NCBI GenBank assembly: GCA_944363615.1
Contig: CALVUQ010000019.1
Coordinates: 1 to 32,651 of the forward strand
Length of the DNA: 32,651 nucleotides
From: an uncultured Clostridia bacterium
GTDB lineage: Bacteria; Bacillota; Clostridia; Christensenellales; Pumilibacteraceae
Direction of reading: 5' to 3'
Shown: positions 22,580-32,600 of the stretch, piece after piece
Layout: each line of letters opens with the position of its first letter
Numbering within the stretch: position 1 is the stretch's first letter
Notes under the pieces: generated by a model
What the model was told of the DNA's origin: nothing
What the model saw: the letters and a program-made list of their open reading frames with translations, nothing else
Database searches by the model: none
Made by a program: the position numbers and the translations under genes

Positions 22580-23131
22580 ATGGAAGTCAAAGAAGCTCTT
22601 TTTTCGCGCCGAAGCGTCAGAAAATATGCTGACCGCGAAGTCGAAAGGGAAAAACTGGAATACGTGCTTAAGGCAGGCGCTTATGCCCCCAGCGCTTTGA
22701 ACAATCAAAGCCGTCAGTTTATCGCCATAACGGACAAAAATCTGCTTGACAAGCTTAACGACGCCGTGGAAAGCGGCTCGGACGAGGCGACTCGCGCACG
22801 CATCAAGGGCAGAAGCGAGTCGGGCAAATTCAACTTCTTTTACAATGCGCCCGTGCTTATAGCGGTTTGCGATTCTCCGGAGGCGTACAGGCCGCAAGAG
22901 GATTGCGCCTGCGCGCTTGAGAACATGTTTCTCGCCGCGCTGGACGCGGGACTGGGAAGCTGCTGGATAAATCAGCTTACCGGAAGGTCGGACGAAAAGG
23001 CAATCAACGCCGTGCTTAAAGAGGCAGGAATGGAAAAGGGCTACAAAGTTTACGGCTGTTGCGCGTTGGGCTACGCCGAGGGTAAAACCCTGCTTTCAAG
23101 GCCCAAAACAAACGAGATTGTTATTTTATAA
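22580..23131 (+). CDS. Nitroreductase-family FMN oxidoreductase
   Basis: A 183-residue flavoprotein of the nitroreductase superfamily, which reduces nitro groups, quinones or flavins with NAD(P)H or other donors; the true substrate here is unknown. Seen: the FMN-binding RRSVRKYAD at residues 10-18, AGAYAPSALNNQSRQFIAI, the central FYNAPVLIAVCD, and GLGSCWINQ followed by the C-terminal GCCALGYAEGKT typical of the small clostridial members. Many cysteines (CDCACAL-like stretch, CC) are noteworthy but common in anaerobes. GGGGAGG lies 10 nt before the ATG; the next gene begins 17 nt after the stop. Operon context with a thioredoxin-reductase-like gene points to redox stress or cofactor recycling. 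Confidence 0.9.
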   Translation: MEVKEALFSRRSVRKYADREVEREKLEYVLKAGAYAPSALNNQSRQFIAITDKNLLDKLNDAVESGSDEATRARIKGRSESGKFNFFYNAPVLIAVCDSPEAYRPQEDCACALENMFLAALDAGLGSCWINQLTGRSDEKAINAVLKEAGMEKGYKVYGCCALGYAEGKTLLSRPKTNEIVIL

Positions 23132-23148
23132 ACAGGGAGAATAGATTT

Positions 23149-23988
23149 ATGGAAATAAGAACTGTGGATATTGCTGACGTTTACGGACTGGACGCACCCA
23201 CGCCCGTAAAGTGCTTTTTACATAAGGCGGACGGGGAAATAGGACCTTACAACAAGAATTTGCCCGCCATAATCGTGGTGCCCGGCGGCGGATATCATTT
23301 CGTGTCGGAGCGTGAAGGGGACCCTATTGCGGCGGACTTTTTCAATCGCCATTACAACGCTTTCGTGCTTCAGTACGGAGTCGCTCCCGATTACAAGTAT
23401 CCGACTTCGCTTAATCAGCTTGCCGCAACGGTGGATTATCTTAAGCGCAACGCGAAAAAACTGGGGATAGACAAGCGCCGCATTTTCGTCGTGGGATTTT
23501 CGGCGGGCGGACATCTGACCGCTTCGCTTGCCAACTTCTGCGATAATCTTCCCGTGCCCGTCATGAAGGGTAAAAAACTGGACGCCCGTCCCACAGGAAT
23601 TATTCTCGGTTATCCCGTGATTACCCCCGATTCGCATCAGGGCTCGTTCAAAAACCTGTTGGGCATTGAGGACGTGCATTGTCCCGAAGCGGAGGCTTTG
23701 TCGCTGGAAAAAACCGTTACTGCCTTAAATCCGCCCTGCTTTGTCTGGACCACCGCGGAGGATAACAGCGTGGACCCCATGGCTACCGTGCTTTATGCGT
23801 CGGCCCTTATCAAAAATAAAGTAAAATGCGAGTGCCACATTTTCCCCGACGGATGGCACGGCGCCTCAACCTGCGACGAGCGCACCAATCATGCCGACGG
23901 AGTAAAGGTGTTCAGAAGGGTAAAGTGCTGGATGGACCTTGCGGCGGACTTTCTGCAGTCGCTGCCTTCTCTTAAAAGCGTAAAATAA
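23149..23988 (+). CDS. Alpha/beta hydrolase, acetyl-esterase type
   Basis: A 279-residue alpha/beta hydrolase resembling Aes/BD-FAE acetyl xylan esterases. Seen: the oxyanion loop IVVPGGGYHFVSEREGDP near 43-60, the nucleophile elbow GFSAGGH with Ser118, the probable acid Asp205 in TAEDNSVDP, and His237 in DGWHG. No signal peptide, so it acts in the cytoplasm, possibly deacetylating imported xylo-oligosaccharides or other short acyl esters. It is the last gene of the four-gene redox operon by spacing (17 nt), though its function does not obviously fit. GGGAG precedes the ATG. Family confident, substrate inferred. Confidence 0.87.
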   Translation: MEIRTVDIADVYGLDAPTPVKCFLHKADGEIGPYNKNLPAIIVVPGGGYHFVSEREGDPIAADFFNRHYNAFVLQYGVAPDYKYPTSLNQLAATVDYLKRNAKKLGIDKRRIFVVGFSAGGHLTASLANFCDNLPVPVMKGKKLDARPTGIILGYPVITPDSHQGSFKNLLGIEDVHCPEAEALSLEKTVTALNPPCFVWTTAEDNSVDPMATVLYASALIKNKVKCECHIFPDGWHGASTCDERTNHADGVKVFRRVKCWMDLAADFLQSLPSLKSVK

Positions 23989-24111
23989 ACCCGGGTTTTT
24001 CGGTAAAATTCGTTACGGATAAACTTTGCCGTCATGAAGGGCGGCAAGGAGAAGTTTATTAAGCCTTGCGCATTACCGCGCGGCTGATTGCTTAACACGC
24101 ATTGAATCAAA

Positions 24112-24143
24112 AAAAGGCTTTTTCCGTTAAGGGAAAAGCCTTT
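24112..24143 (+). terminator. Rho-independent terminator of the hydrolase operon
   Basis: AAAAGGCTTTTTCC pairs with GGGAAAAGCCTTTT across a 5-nt loop. A tracts and T tracts flank it on both sides, so it could work in both directions. It lies about 120 nt after the hydrolase stop. Confidence 0.8.
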
Positions 24144-24347
24144 TCCTATCAGGCTTAATATAGCTTTAAGAAAATAGCGTTGGCCGGCGGCAAATATCGA
24201 GGGCGCGGCAAATTCTATTTATAAAATATCGGATATCTGTAAGGCTGTATTGTAGGTTTAAAGAAAATACAAAGTCAAATGCGACGTAAATTCCCGTAAA
24301 GACATAATCGTCAATATTTGTAAAGATATAACGAAAGATATCATAAA
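24144..24347. other. Spacer between two terminators
   Basis: A 200-bp AT-rich spacer between convergent transcription units. I see no gene and no repeat in it. Confidence 0.5.
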
Positions 24348-24388
24348 GAAAAAAGGCTTCCTTATTGAAAGAAAGCCTCTTTTTTATT
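24348..24388 (-). terminator. Rho-independent terminator of gdhA
   Basis: On the minus strand AGAGGCTTTC pairs with GGAAGCCTTTTTT through a 9-10 nt loop, and a T tract follows. It is also flanked by Ts on the plus strand. Confidence 0.8.
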
Positions 24389-24437
24389 ATTCAGTTTATT
24401 TGACTTCAGGATGTTTTCAGCTTGCGTCGGAAAATCA

Positions 24438-25820
<1,383 letters not shown>

Positions 25821-25823
25821 TTA

Positions 25824-25853
25824 ATTATATAAAAAAATCGCGGCTCAAGTCAA
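25824..25853 (-). promoter_or_regulatory. Sigma-A promoter of gdhA
   Basis: On the minus strand, TTGACT (25848-25853), an 18-bp spacer and perfect TATAAT (25824-25829). Confidence 0.75.
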
Positions 25854-25916
25854 ATAAATGAAAAGCCGCAAATAAATTTTTTTATTGAATTTGTCCCGAA
25901 AAACCCTGTTTTTGAC

Positions 25917-25963
25917 TGAAAAAACCTTAATTTGTCTTAATGCGCTTAAGATATTAAGGTTTT
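25917..25963 (-). terminator. Terminator of the dnaD-dnaI operon
   Basis: A perfect 11-bp outer stem, AAAACCTTAAT (25921-25931) with ATTAAGGTTTT (25953-25963), encloses an inner perfect TCTTAA/TTAAGA stem. On the minus strand it ends in six Ts. It could also act on the plus strand. Confidence 0.85.
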
Positions 25964-26045
25964 GCGTTTTCTGCCGGCGCTATCGGCGCCCTGCGACCCG
26001 CTTCCAAAACGTCGGATTTACGTTTTTTACGCTTTCGGTACCGGT

Positions 26046-26948
26046 TCAGATGTCGATTTTCCTTATGTCCTTAAAGTCGAATTCGCGGGTGTAGCACAGC
26101 TTTTTGTCAAACAGTCTGCTTGCCGTCCTTTCGCCGTACCTTATTGCTATTTCGTCAATGCTCAGGTTTGACGTTATAAGCGTGGTCCTCTTGTTAAGCT
26201 GGCGTTCGTTTATCACGTGATACAGATATTCTGCCGTGACGTTTTTCAGCATGCTTTCCGTACCGAGGTCGTCTATTATAAGCACGTCCGCATCAAGCAG
26301 CGGCGAAAGCTGTTCCGCTTTGTCGGCGGTAAAGGAGGTGTGGTACTTAAGCGCGCGGTCCACAAACGAAAACGCCGTAATAAAGACCACAGTTCTTCCC
26401 GCAAGACTGGATTCGCCCGCAAAGCAGGACGCAAAGTAAGTTTTGCCTGTACCCGTTTTGCCCAGGAGGTTAATGTTTTTCCTTTTCGCTTCCGCGCCCT
26501 TAAGCGCGATTGCCTTAAGCTCCGCCGCAGTTTTAAGGGCAAGCGGCAAATCCCTTTCGGAAAATACCGAAAAGTCCGCGTCCTCGAAAAGCCGCATGGG
26601 AAACTGTACGCAGTCGCCGCGCGTTTCTATCGCCAGCTTTTTCACGCAACCGCATATTTCTTTTCCCGTTCTTCCCGTGTCGCCGCATTTTTTGCAGTGA
26701 GGGGAAGGGTAAAGCTTTTCCCTGACGCCCAGCTTGTCTATCACGTCGTCGCGGATTTTTTCAAGGCGCTTAACTTCCTTCTCGGAGCCCTTGCCCTTTG
26801 CAAAATCCAGCTGAGCCGCACGCAAAGCAAGCTCCGCCTGTCTGAATTCGGGGCGGGCGGACAAAAGACGTTTGAAAAACGCGTCGGCTTCGGCAAGGTC
26901 TTCGCGCCTTCTCGAGACTATGAAATTGATCGCTTTTTTGTAATCCAT
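26046..26948 (-). CDS. dnaI: Replicative helicase loader, DnaI/DnaC-type AAA+ ATPase
   Basis: Loads the DnaB-type replicative helicase onto DNA. 300 residues. The N-terminal half is helical with a zinc-binding group, Cys85, Cys88, Cys99 and Cys101 (CKKCGDTG, CGCV), as in Bacillus DnaI, where it contacts the helicase. The AAA+ half has Walker A GKTGTGKT at 163-170, Walker B LIIDDLGTE at about 219-227, sensor I TLITSNLS and the arginine-finger region YGERTASRLFD. Its start lies 3 nt after the stop of the upstream DnaD-like gene; GAGG at 26960-26963 is inside that gene, so the two are probably translationally coupled. It ends at the terminator 25917-25963. Confidence 0.92.
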   Translation of the reverse strand: MDYKKAINFIVSRRREDLAEADAFFKRLLSARPEFRQAELALRAAQLDFAKGKGSEKEVKRLEKIRDDVIDKLGVREKLYPSPHCKKCGDTGRTGKEICGCVKKLAIETRGDCVQFPMRLFEDADFSVFSERDLPLALKTAAELKAIALKGAEAKRKNINLLGKTGTGKTYFASCFAGESSLAGRTVVFITAFSFVDRALKYHTSFTADKAEQLSPLLDADVLIIDDLGTESMLKNVTAEYLYHVINERQLNKRTTLITSNLSIDEIAIRYGERTASRLFDKKLCYTREFDFKDIRKIDI

Positions 26949-26951
26949 ATT

Positions 26952-28388
26952 TTAAAGATCCTCGTATTCGAGGTTGTCGAACATCGCGTTAAGCTGCTCG
27001 CTGGTGTAGGTTTTTGCGACCTTGTTGGTTCCCGTTTGCGGGGCGGCGGGGGATACGGGCTTGTATTTTTTCGCCTCTTCCAAAGACGTTACGCCCGCGC
27101 CGTGCCAGGCGGCAAGCACGGAATTCATGTAAGCCACGGGATTCACGTTGCCCGATGCTAAAGAAGCGGCGTACAATACTGTGTCGCGGTCCATCTTCCA
27201 GGTGTAAGTCCACGTCCTGTACGCGTCGCGATCGCGGCTGTTGACGGGGCGGGTGACTCCCGCGCGGTCAAGCGTTTCCCGTACAAGCCTGTCGCGCTGC
27301 ATCGCCTCCGTCATAAAGGAGTTGATGCTTTCTTCGGTAAGCAGTCCCTGGCGGTAGAATTTTTCCACCGTTTCGTTAAGCCCTTCCAAAGTGCGGATAT
27401 TGCGCCTGAAGCAGTAATCCGCGATAAGCAGCAGCGTGTCGTCGTCGAAGCCGTAACCCAGCCATTTCGTGACGTAGGTTTCGATGATGAAGTCAAGCTG
27501 CTCGTAATACACGCCGATTCTGCGGTTCAGCTCTTTGGTAAGCGCGTAAAGCCTGTCGCGGTTTTTGTTGAACTGTTCGATTTCGGGGTAGGAATACAGG
27601 TGGTTTTCGTAATATTTCGTAAGCAGGGCGTCCAGTCTTTCGGTGCCGCCCCTCTTTACGGTTTTAGCCACTTGAATTATCGTTTCAAGCGTGAATCCCA
27701 AGGTTTTTGTCCATTTTTTGAACAGCGTCTTGTCTTCGGGCGAGGGCGACTTTCTCGACCCCAGCGATTTTAAAACCGCCATCAGGTCTTTGTCGTACAA
27801 ATCGAACTCCGAAAGCTGTTCGCTTACTCTTTCGTAGGTAAGGCAGCCCTGCCGCGCAAGATTTCTCGCCACCGCAAGTATGTAAGGGTAGGTGACCGAT
27901 TCTCCTTTAAGACGTATGCTGTATGCGATTACCGCCAAAAGAGCGGCGGGCTCGATATGCATTTCCTCCATGACGGAGTAATATTCGTTGTATTCGCCGG
28001 GAAGAATGTTGCGCCCCGGAAACATCGCGTGCAATTGGTCGTTAAAGTCCTTGTATTTGGTTTTGGAAAACTTTCTCAGCGCAAAAGTGTTCTTGTTTAC
28101 GGGCAGATATTCCACCGACGCGGGGGTGGTGGAAAGTACGTTGACTACTCCGCATCCCGACCAGTAGGAAAACGCCTCCGAAACGGCGGCGGGGTCAAGA
28201 TTAAGGCGTTTTGCGATTTCTTCGGGCGTGTTTATCCCTTCATCTGCCGAAGTGCAGGCAAGACTTAGTCCGTACAGGTAGACTTTTACGTAATTTTCGG
28301 GCGCAAAAGGCATAAAGTCGACTATAAACGCGTTGTCTATCTGGATTTTGCCGTCGGCGGCCGCTTCTTTTGACAGTTTTACATACAT
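26952..28388 (-). CDS. DnaD-like replication initiation protein
   Basis: A 478-residue primosomal protein of the DnaD/DnaB (Firmicutes) type, which remodels DNA and recruits the helicase loader. I start at the ATG 28386-28388 with AGAGG seven bases upstream, not at the TTG six codons earlier. The N-terminus contains a winged-helix part (INTPEEIAKRLNLDPAAVSE, followed by AFSYWSGCGVVNVL). The middle and C-terminal parts carry helical DnaB_2-type repeats (PGEYNEYYSVMEEMHIEPAA; WLGYGFDDDTLLLIADYCF), and the end is a likely flexible linker plus a short helix SEQLNAMFDNLEYEDL. It is cotranscribed with dnaI and divergent from sbcDC. The gene symbol is left blank because DnaD and DnaB-type proteins share these domains. 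Confidence 0.85.
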   Translation of the reverse strand: MYVKLSKEAAADGKIQIDNAFIVDFMPFAPENYVKVYLYGLSLACTSADEGINTPEEIAKRLNLDPAAVSEAFSYWSGCGVVNVLSTTPASVEYLPVNKNTFALRKFSKTKYKDFNDQLHAMFPGRNILPGEYNEYYSVMEEMHIEPAALLAVIAYSIRLKGESVTYPYILAVARNLARQGCLTYERVSEQLSEFDLYDKDLMAVLKSLGSRKSPSPEDKTLFKKWTKTLGFTLETIIQVAKTVKRGGTERLDALLTKYYENHLYSYPEIEQFNKNRDRLYALTKELNRRIGVYYEQLDFIIETYVTKWLGYGFDDDTLLLIADYCFRRNIRTLEGLNETVEKFYRQGLLTEESINSFMTEAMQRDRLVRETLDRAGVTRPVNSRDRDAYRTWTYTWKMDRDTVLYAASLASGNVNPVAYMNSVLAAWHGAGVTSLEEAKKYKPVSPAAPQTGTNKVAKTYTSEQLNAMFDNLEYEDL

Positions 28389-28403
28389 GGTTTTTCCTCT
28401 TTG

Positions 28404-28456
28404 CAATCCGTTTTTTACTCGATGCGGATTGAAATCGGTTGCGAAAAAACAATCCG
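28404..28456 (-). promoter_or_regulatory. Three alternating complementary 7-mers in the dnaD leader
   Basis: On the minus strand the leader reads CGGATTG (28456-28450), CAATCCG (28431-28425), CGGATTG (28410-28404). The middle arm can pair with either neighbour, giving two exclusive hairpins. The last arm is 3 nt before the Shine-Dalgarno AGAGG (28396-28400), and the first is at the predicted 5' end. It may be a leader switch or a protein-binding site. Confidence 0.4.
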
Positions 28457-28492
28457 ATATTATATAATATCACTAAAGATAAATTTTTTCAA
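28439..28492. promoter_or_regulatory. Overlapping divergent promoters on a shared palindrome
   Basis: The perfect 16-bp palindrome GATATTATATAATATC (28456-28471) supplies -10 boxes for both directions. Plus strand (sbcDC): TTGCGA (28439-28444), 18 bp, TATAAT (28463-28468). Minus strand (dnaD): TTGAAA (28487-28492), 17 bp, TATTAT (28464-28469). The boxes overlap, so the polymerases should exclude each other. Confidence 0.55.
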
Positions 28493-28601
28493 ACAAAATT
28501 CGCACCATTTACGGCGACAACAACATATTGCGTTCGGCACGCATTCCGCACACTACGCCATAAAAAGCTAAATCCCTTAACTGCGTCAAAGAGGAAAAAT
28601 C

Positions 28602-29756
28602 ATGAAAATCATTCACACTTCGGACTGGCACCTCGGCAAAAGGCTGTCGGGCAAAAACAGGCTGGAAGAACAGCGCCTTGTAATCGATGAAATCGCAGAC
28701 GTCTGCAAAAACGAAGCGGCGGACGTTCTTATCGTCGCGGGCGACGTTTTCGACACGTTTGTGCCCCCAGCGGAGGCGGAGGAGCTTTTTTACGCCGCTG
28801 TCAAAAAAATTTCCGATTATTGCATTCCCGCGGTTATCGCGGGCAATCACGACGACGCTTTAAGATTAAGCGCCGCAAGGGGGCTTGCCAAGGCGTCGGG
28901 TATTCTGCTTTTGAGCGACGGCCAAAGGGAGGAAACTTTCGAGGGCGACTTCGCCTTAAAGCGCACCCGAATACAGACGGGCGAAAACTTCGTGCGCATT
29001 ACCCGCGGAGGCGAAACCCTTAATCTCGGTTATCTCGGCTATCCCTCGTCGGTCAAGCTTGCGGATATGGCGGGCAACGAGGATTATTCCTTAGGCGTGG
29101 AAGAATTGATAAAAAAAGCCTGCTCCGGCTTTACGAAGGACGGCTTCAACGTGTTTGCCGCTCATCTGTTTCTAACGGGTGCGGAGGACGCTTTGTCCGG
29201 CGAAAGGGAACTGGGCGGCAGTAAGCTGCTTCCCAAATCCGTGCTTCCCTCCGGCGCGGCGTACACGGCTTTAGGACACGTCCACAAGCCGCTTACCGTT
29301 TCAAAAACCCTGAACGCCTATTACAGCGGCTCACCCATGCAGTTAAGCTTTGACGATAAGTCCGATAAGCGCGTGATAAAAGTGGATTTCGAGGGCGGTA
29401 AGGTTACGACGGAAAGCATACCGCTTCATTCCTATAAAAAACTGGTTGTCGCCTCCGTCGCCTCGGAAGACGAGGCTTTAGCCGCGCTTGAAAAGCATGC
29501 CGACTGCTACGTCAGGATAGAATACGTTTCTTCCGTGCCGCTTTCTCCGCGCGCGGTTTCGGAATTCAAAAAACACCCGTGCTTTGCCGAGCTTGTCGCC
29601 ACCGTTCCCAAAACGGAGAAAAAAGCCGCTTTTCTTCGCCGCGGCAAAACGGACGCGCAGCTTTTCGAGATGTTCTATAAGGCAAAGTGCAACGCTCAGC
29701 CCGACGAAAAGCTTACCGAAGTTTTCCTGAAAGCCGTCGCGGGCGAGGAATTGTGA
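28602..29756 (+). CDS. sbcD: Exonuclease SbcCD subunit D (Mre11-type nuclease)
   Basis: Metal-dependent nuclease of the SbcCD complex that cuts hairpins and DNA ends at stalled or broken forks. 384 residues, normal size. The phosphoesterase motifs are present in order: HTSDWHLGK (5-13), VAGDVFDTF, IAGNHDDALRL, FAAHLFL and ALGHVHKP with YYSGSPMQLSF. AGAGG precedes the ATG. The gene is followed by sbcC after 34 nt and is divergent from the dnaD-dnaI operon, placing a repair nuclease beside replication restart functions. Confidence 0.96.
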   Translation: MKIIHTSDWHLGKRLSGKNRLEEQRLVIDEIADVCKNEAADVLIVAGDVFDTFVPPAEAEELFYAAVKKISDYCIPAVIAGNHDDALRLSAARGLAKASGILLLSDGQREETFEGDFALKRTRIQTGENFVRITRGGETLNLGYLGYPSSVKLADMAGNEDYSLGVEELIKKACSGFTKDGFNVFAAHLFLTGAEDALSGERELGGSKLLPKSVLPSGAAYTALGHVHKPLTVSKTLNAYYSGSPMQLSFDDKSDKRVIKVDFEGGKVTTESIPLHSYKKLVVASVASEDEALAALEKHADCYVRIEYVSSVPLSPRAVSEFKKHPCFAELVATVPKTEKKAAFLRRGKTDAQLFEMFYKAKCNAQPDEKLTEVFLKAVAGEEL

Positions 29757-29790
29757 TTCCTTTCGATTTTTTCCACAGGAGGCAGTCGCC

Positions 29791-32469
29791 ATGAGGCCGC
29801 TTAAACTTACCATTGAAGGCATTAACAGCTTTTTATCCCCCCAGACCGTCGATTTCGAGGCCGCCGGGGCGGATAACCTGTTCTGCATTTCAGGCAGTAC
29901 GGGCAGCGGAAAGACCACCGTTCTCGACTGCATAATCTTGTCGCTGTATCTCAATCATTCGGAGCGCGGCAACCTTTCCGATTACATAAATTTAAGGTGC
30001 GACGAAGGCCGCATTACTTTTATTTTCGAGCTTGAGGGCGAAATTTACGAAACAAGACGCGTGATTAGCCGGAAACAGGGCAAAAACAGCATGCTGCTGC
30101 TTAAGGGCGGGGCTCCCGTCGCGGAGGGAGAGGAGGCGTACAGAATCCTGGGCGAAAAAATAGGGCTGGAGGTAAAGGAATTCACAAACGTCGTGGTTTT
30201 GCAGCAGGGGGAATTTTCGCGCTTTTTAAAAGCCAAGAAAGCCGAGCGCGTCGCGCTTATCAACAAGCTGTTCGATCTTAAACGCTTTGACGGATTGTAC
30301 GGCAAATTCAATGCTCGCCTTAAAACTTTGACCGCGCTTTCCGAAGCGTGCGACAAGTCCCTTGAAAGTTTTGCGCTTGTATCCGACAAAACCGTGGAGG
30401 AAAACGAAAAAGCCGCCGCCGAAAAGGAAAAACAGGCCGTTGCCGCCGAAAAAGAAGCCGAAACCTTTCAGAAGACCGCGTCCGAAACGCGTAAAAAAGC
30501 GGAAGATTATGCCGCTCTTATCAAACTGAAAGAGGAAATAGCCGCCGCCGAAAAGGAACTTTCGGTTTTGTCCGAACGTGAAAAAAAGGGCAACGAATAC
30601 AAAAAAGCGCTTTCCGAACGCGAGTCCGCACTGAAAGCGCGGGAGGAAAAACGCGATTCGTTGGTCGCAAGGCGGGCGGAAATCGTCCAGACAGACGAAT
30701 TGCTTAAGGATATCGAAAAGAAAGAAGCGGGGATTGTTCTTCAGCGCGCCGAGGCGGCAAAAAAGGCTTCCTCAGTCGCCGAAAAGGAAGAAAAATTAAA
30801 GTGTCTCAGGGCCGAGTGCGATTCCGCGCAAAGCGAAGTCAAAAAATTTGCCGCTGACGAAACGATCGCAAAGTCGGGTGCGGAAGAAAATTTAAAAACC
30901 TTCGCCGTTTTGGGAGCGGAAAGCTGTCGCCGCGACATTGCCGACGCGCTTAAGGCGGCAAAAGAGGCTAAGGATGCAAGCGAGAAACTTGCCGCCGCCG
31001 ATACCGATAAGACGGCGCTTAACAACGAGTGGGTCAATTTTTCCGCCGCGCACGCTTTGCTTAAGAAAAACGTCGAAAGATGCACGGTATTCGAAAAATC
31101 CGCGCGCGACAATTACGAAACCGCGGCTAAAGACAATGCTTTGGCGTTGGTTGTGTCGGGGCTTAAAGCGGGCGACGACTGTCCCATTTGCGGAGGAAAA
31201 ATCACTCGTACGGAATGGGCGTCGGGCGTTAATCTGGATAAGCTCAAAAAAGCTGTGGAAAGCGCGGAAAATGCGCGCAAGGAAGCGGAGTCGGAGCTTT
31301 CCAAATCCGCCGAAACGCTGTCCGCACTTTCGGAAAGACTGTCTGCCGCGGTAAATTCGGTTAAATCGCTGACGGAGGAGTGCGCGCTTAAGCAAAAAGC
31401 CGCCGCAGTATACGACGCGGAACTTTTGTCCAAGCGGCTGAATGCGTACGAAAAACTGTCGAAAGCGGTCGAAAACAGCGAAGTACTTAACAAAAAACTG
31501 GAAAATGCGACAGGAGAACTTGCTTTATTGAGCGGCGAGGCAAAGGCAGCGCTTTCCGCGGTTTCGGAATCGGAAAAACAGGTCGGAGAGGAAAAACGGA
31601 AACTGAAGCTGAAAGCTGGCGAGGATTCCGCCGCCGAGAAGGCGAGGATAGAGGCGGAAATAAGCGCGCTTAATGCCGACAGGCAAAAACTGGACGCGGA
31701 CAAAGCCACTTGCGAAAGACTGCTTGCGGAAATAAAAAGCAAGTCGGATTCGCTTAACGGCAGGCTTGCGTCCGCCCGCGAAAAAGTCAGGGATTGCGCT
31801 CCCGTCACTGAATCCGACGCCGCGGCGGCTGAAACGCTTGCAAACGAAAAGGCAAAAACGGCGCGCGCGCTTTACGAGGAACTGGCTTCCGCCCGCGAAA
31901 AGCTGAAGCGCGAAAAACAGGACTTAAGCCGCAAAAAGGAGCTTATTTCCGAGAAGGCGGGTTATGACCGTGAAGCGGAAAAATTTGCGGTGCTGGCGCG
32001 CATTTTCAATAAAAACGCCTTTTCGGAATTTGTCGCGGCGGAATACATCAAGGAGTTTACCGCAACGGCTTCGGACAAGCTTGCGGACCTTACGTTGGGA
32101 AAATACAGGCTGATTTACGACGAAGAAAGCGGCGAATTTTTCGTCATGGATTTTCTTTCGGGTAACGAGCGCCGCGGCATAAAAACGCTGTCGGGCGGAG
32201 AAACTTTTCTGGCGTCGCTGGCGCTTGCGATAGCAATATCGGGGGAACTGAGCAAAAACAAGAACTACGACTTCTTCTTTATAGACGAGGGGTTCGGCAC
32301 TCTCAGCCCGGACGCGCTTGACATGGTGACTTCCGCGTTGGAAAAACTGTCCCGCGATACGCTTGTGGGCGTAATCACCCATCGCAGCGAGCTTATCGAG
32401 CGTATTCCTTCGGTTATTAGGGTAGAGCCCGCCGACGCGGACGCGGGCAGCAGAATAATCTTTCCCTGA
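29791..32469 (+). CDS. sbcC: Exonuclease SbcCD subunit C (Rad50-type ATPase)
   Basis: SMC-like ATPase subunit of SbcCD. 892 residues, on the short side for the family (about 1000). The N-terminal ATPase lobe has Walker A GSTGSGKT at 35-42 and the Q-loop VVLQQGEFSRFLKA. Two long coiled coils rich in Ala, Glu, Lys and Ser (about 170-460 and 480-750) flank the zinc hook CPIC, Cys464 and Cys467. The C-terminal lobe has the signature LSGGETFLASLALA (Ser801-Gly802-Gly803-Glu804), Walker B FFFIDEGFGTL with Asp832 and Glu833, and the late VGVITHRSELIERI. AGGAGG lies 8 nt before the ATG. The hook near the middle of the coils agrees with dimerisation through zinc. Confidence 0.96.
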   Translation: MRPLKLTIEGINSFLSPQTVDFEAAGADNLFCISGSTGSGKTTVLDCIILSLYLNHSERGNLSDYINLRCDEGRITFIFELEGEIYETRRVISRKQGKNSMLLLKGGAPVAEGEEAYRILGEKIGLEVKEFTNVVVLQQGEFSRFLKAKKAERVALINKLFDLKRFDGLYGKFNARLKTLTALSEACDKSLESFALVSDKTVEENEKAAAEKEKQAVAAEKEAETFQKTASETRKKAEDYAALIKLKEEIAAAEKELSVLSEREKKGNEYKKALSERESALKAREEKRDSLVARRAEIVQTDELLKDIEKKEAGIVLQRAEAAKKASSVAEKEEKLKCLRAECDSAQSEVKKFAADETIAKSGAEENLKTFAVLGAESCRRDIADALKAAKEAKDASEKLAAADTDKTALNNEWVNFSAAHALLKKNVERCTVFEKSARDNYETAAKDNALALVVSGLKAGDDCPICGGKITRTEWASGVNLDKLKKAVESAENARKEAESELSKSAETLSALSERLSAAVNSVKSLTEECALKQKAAAVYDAELLSKRLNAYEKLSKAVENSEVLNKKLENATGELALLSGEAKAALSAVSESEKQVGEEKRKLKLKAGEDSAAEKARIEAEISALNADRQKLDADKATCERLLAEIKSKSDSLNGRLASAREKVRDCAPVTESDAAAAETLANEKAKTARALYEELASAREKLKREKQDLSRKKELISEKAGYDREAEKFAVLARIFNKNAFSEFVAAEYIKEFTATASDKLADLTLGKYRLIYDEESGEFFVMDFLSGNERRGIKTLSGGETFLASLALAIAISGELSKNKNYDFFFIDEGFGTLSPDALDMVTSALEKLSRDTLVGVITHRSELIERIPSVIRVEPADADAGSRIIFP

Positions 32470-32578
32470 CCGGATTACTTGCGTTTTTGCTTTAATATGA
32501 ATTGCGGCTGCTTGAAACGCATTTACTTCAAATGCAATACTGAAAACGGATAAATTTGTTTTTATGCACGCGGTGCGG

Positions 32579-32600
32579 AAACGGCGGTCGCGCCCGTTTT
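32579..32600 (+). terminator. Probable terminator of sbcDC
   Basis: AAACGGCG (32579-32586) pairs with CGCCCGTTT (32591-32599) with one bulged base and is followed by a short T run. It lies 110 nt after sbcC; nothing else is recognised between sbcC and the window end. Confidence 0.45.

Noticed and set aside
26217..27161. A 314-codon plus-strand frame over dnaI and the end of dnaD
   Set aside because: It spans two real minus-strand genes with clear AAA+ motifs; composition is Phe/Arg-rich noise.
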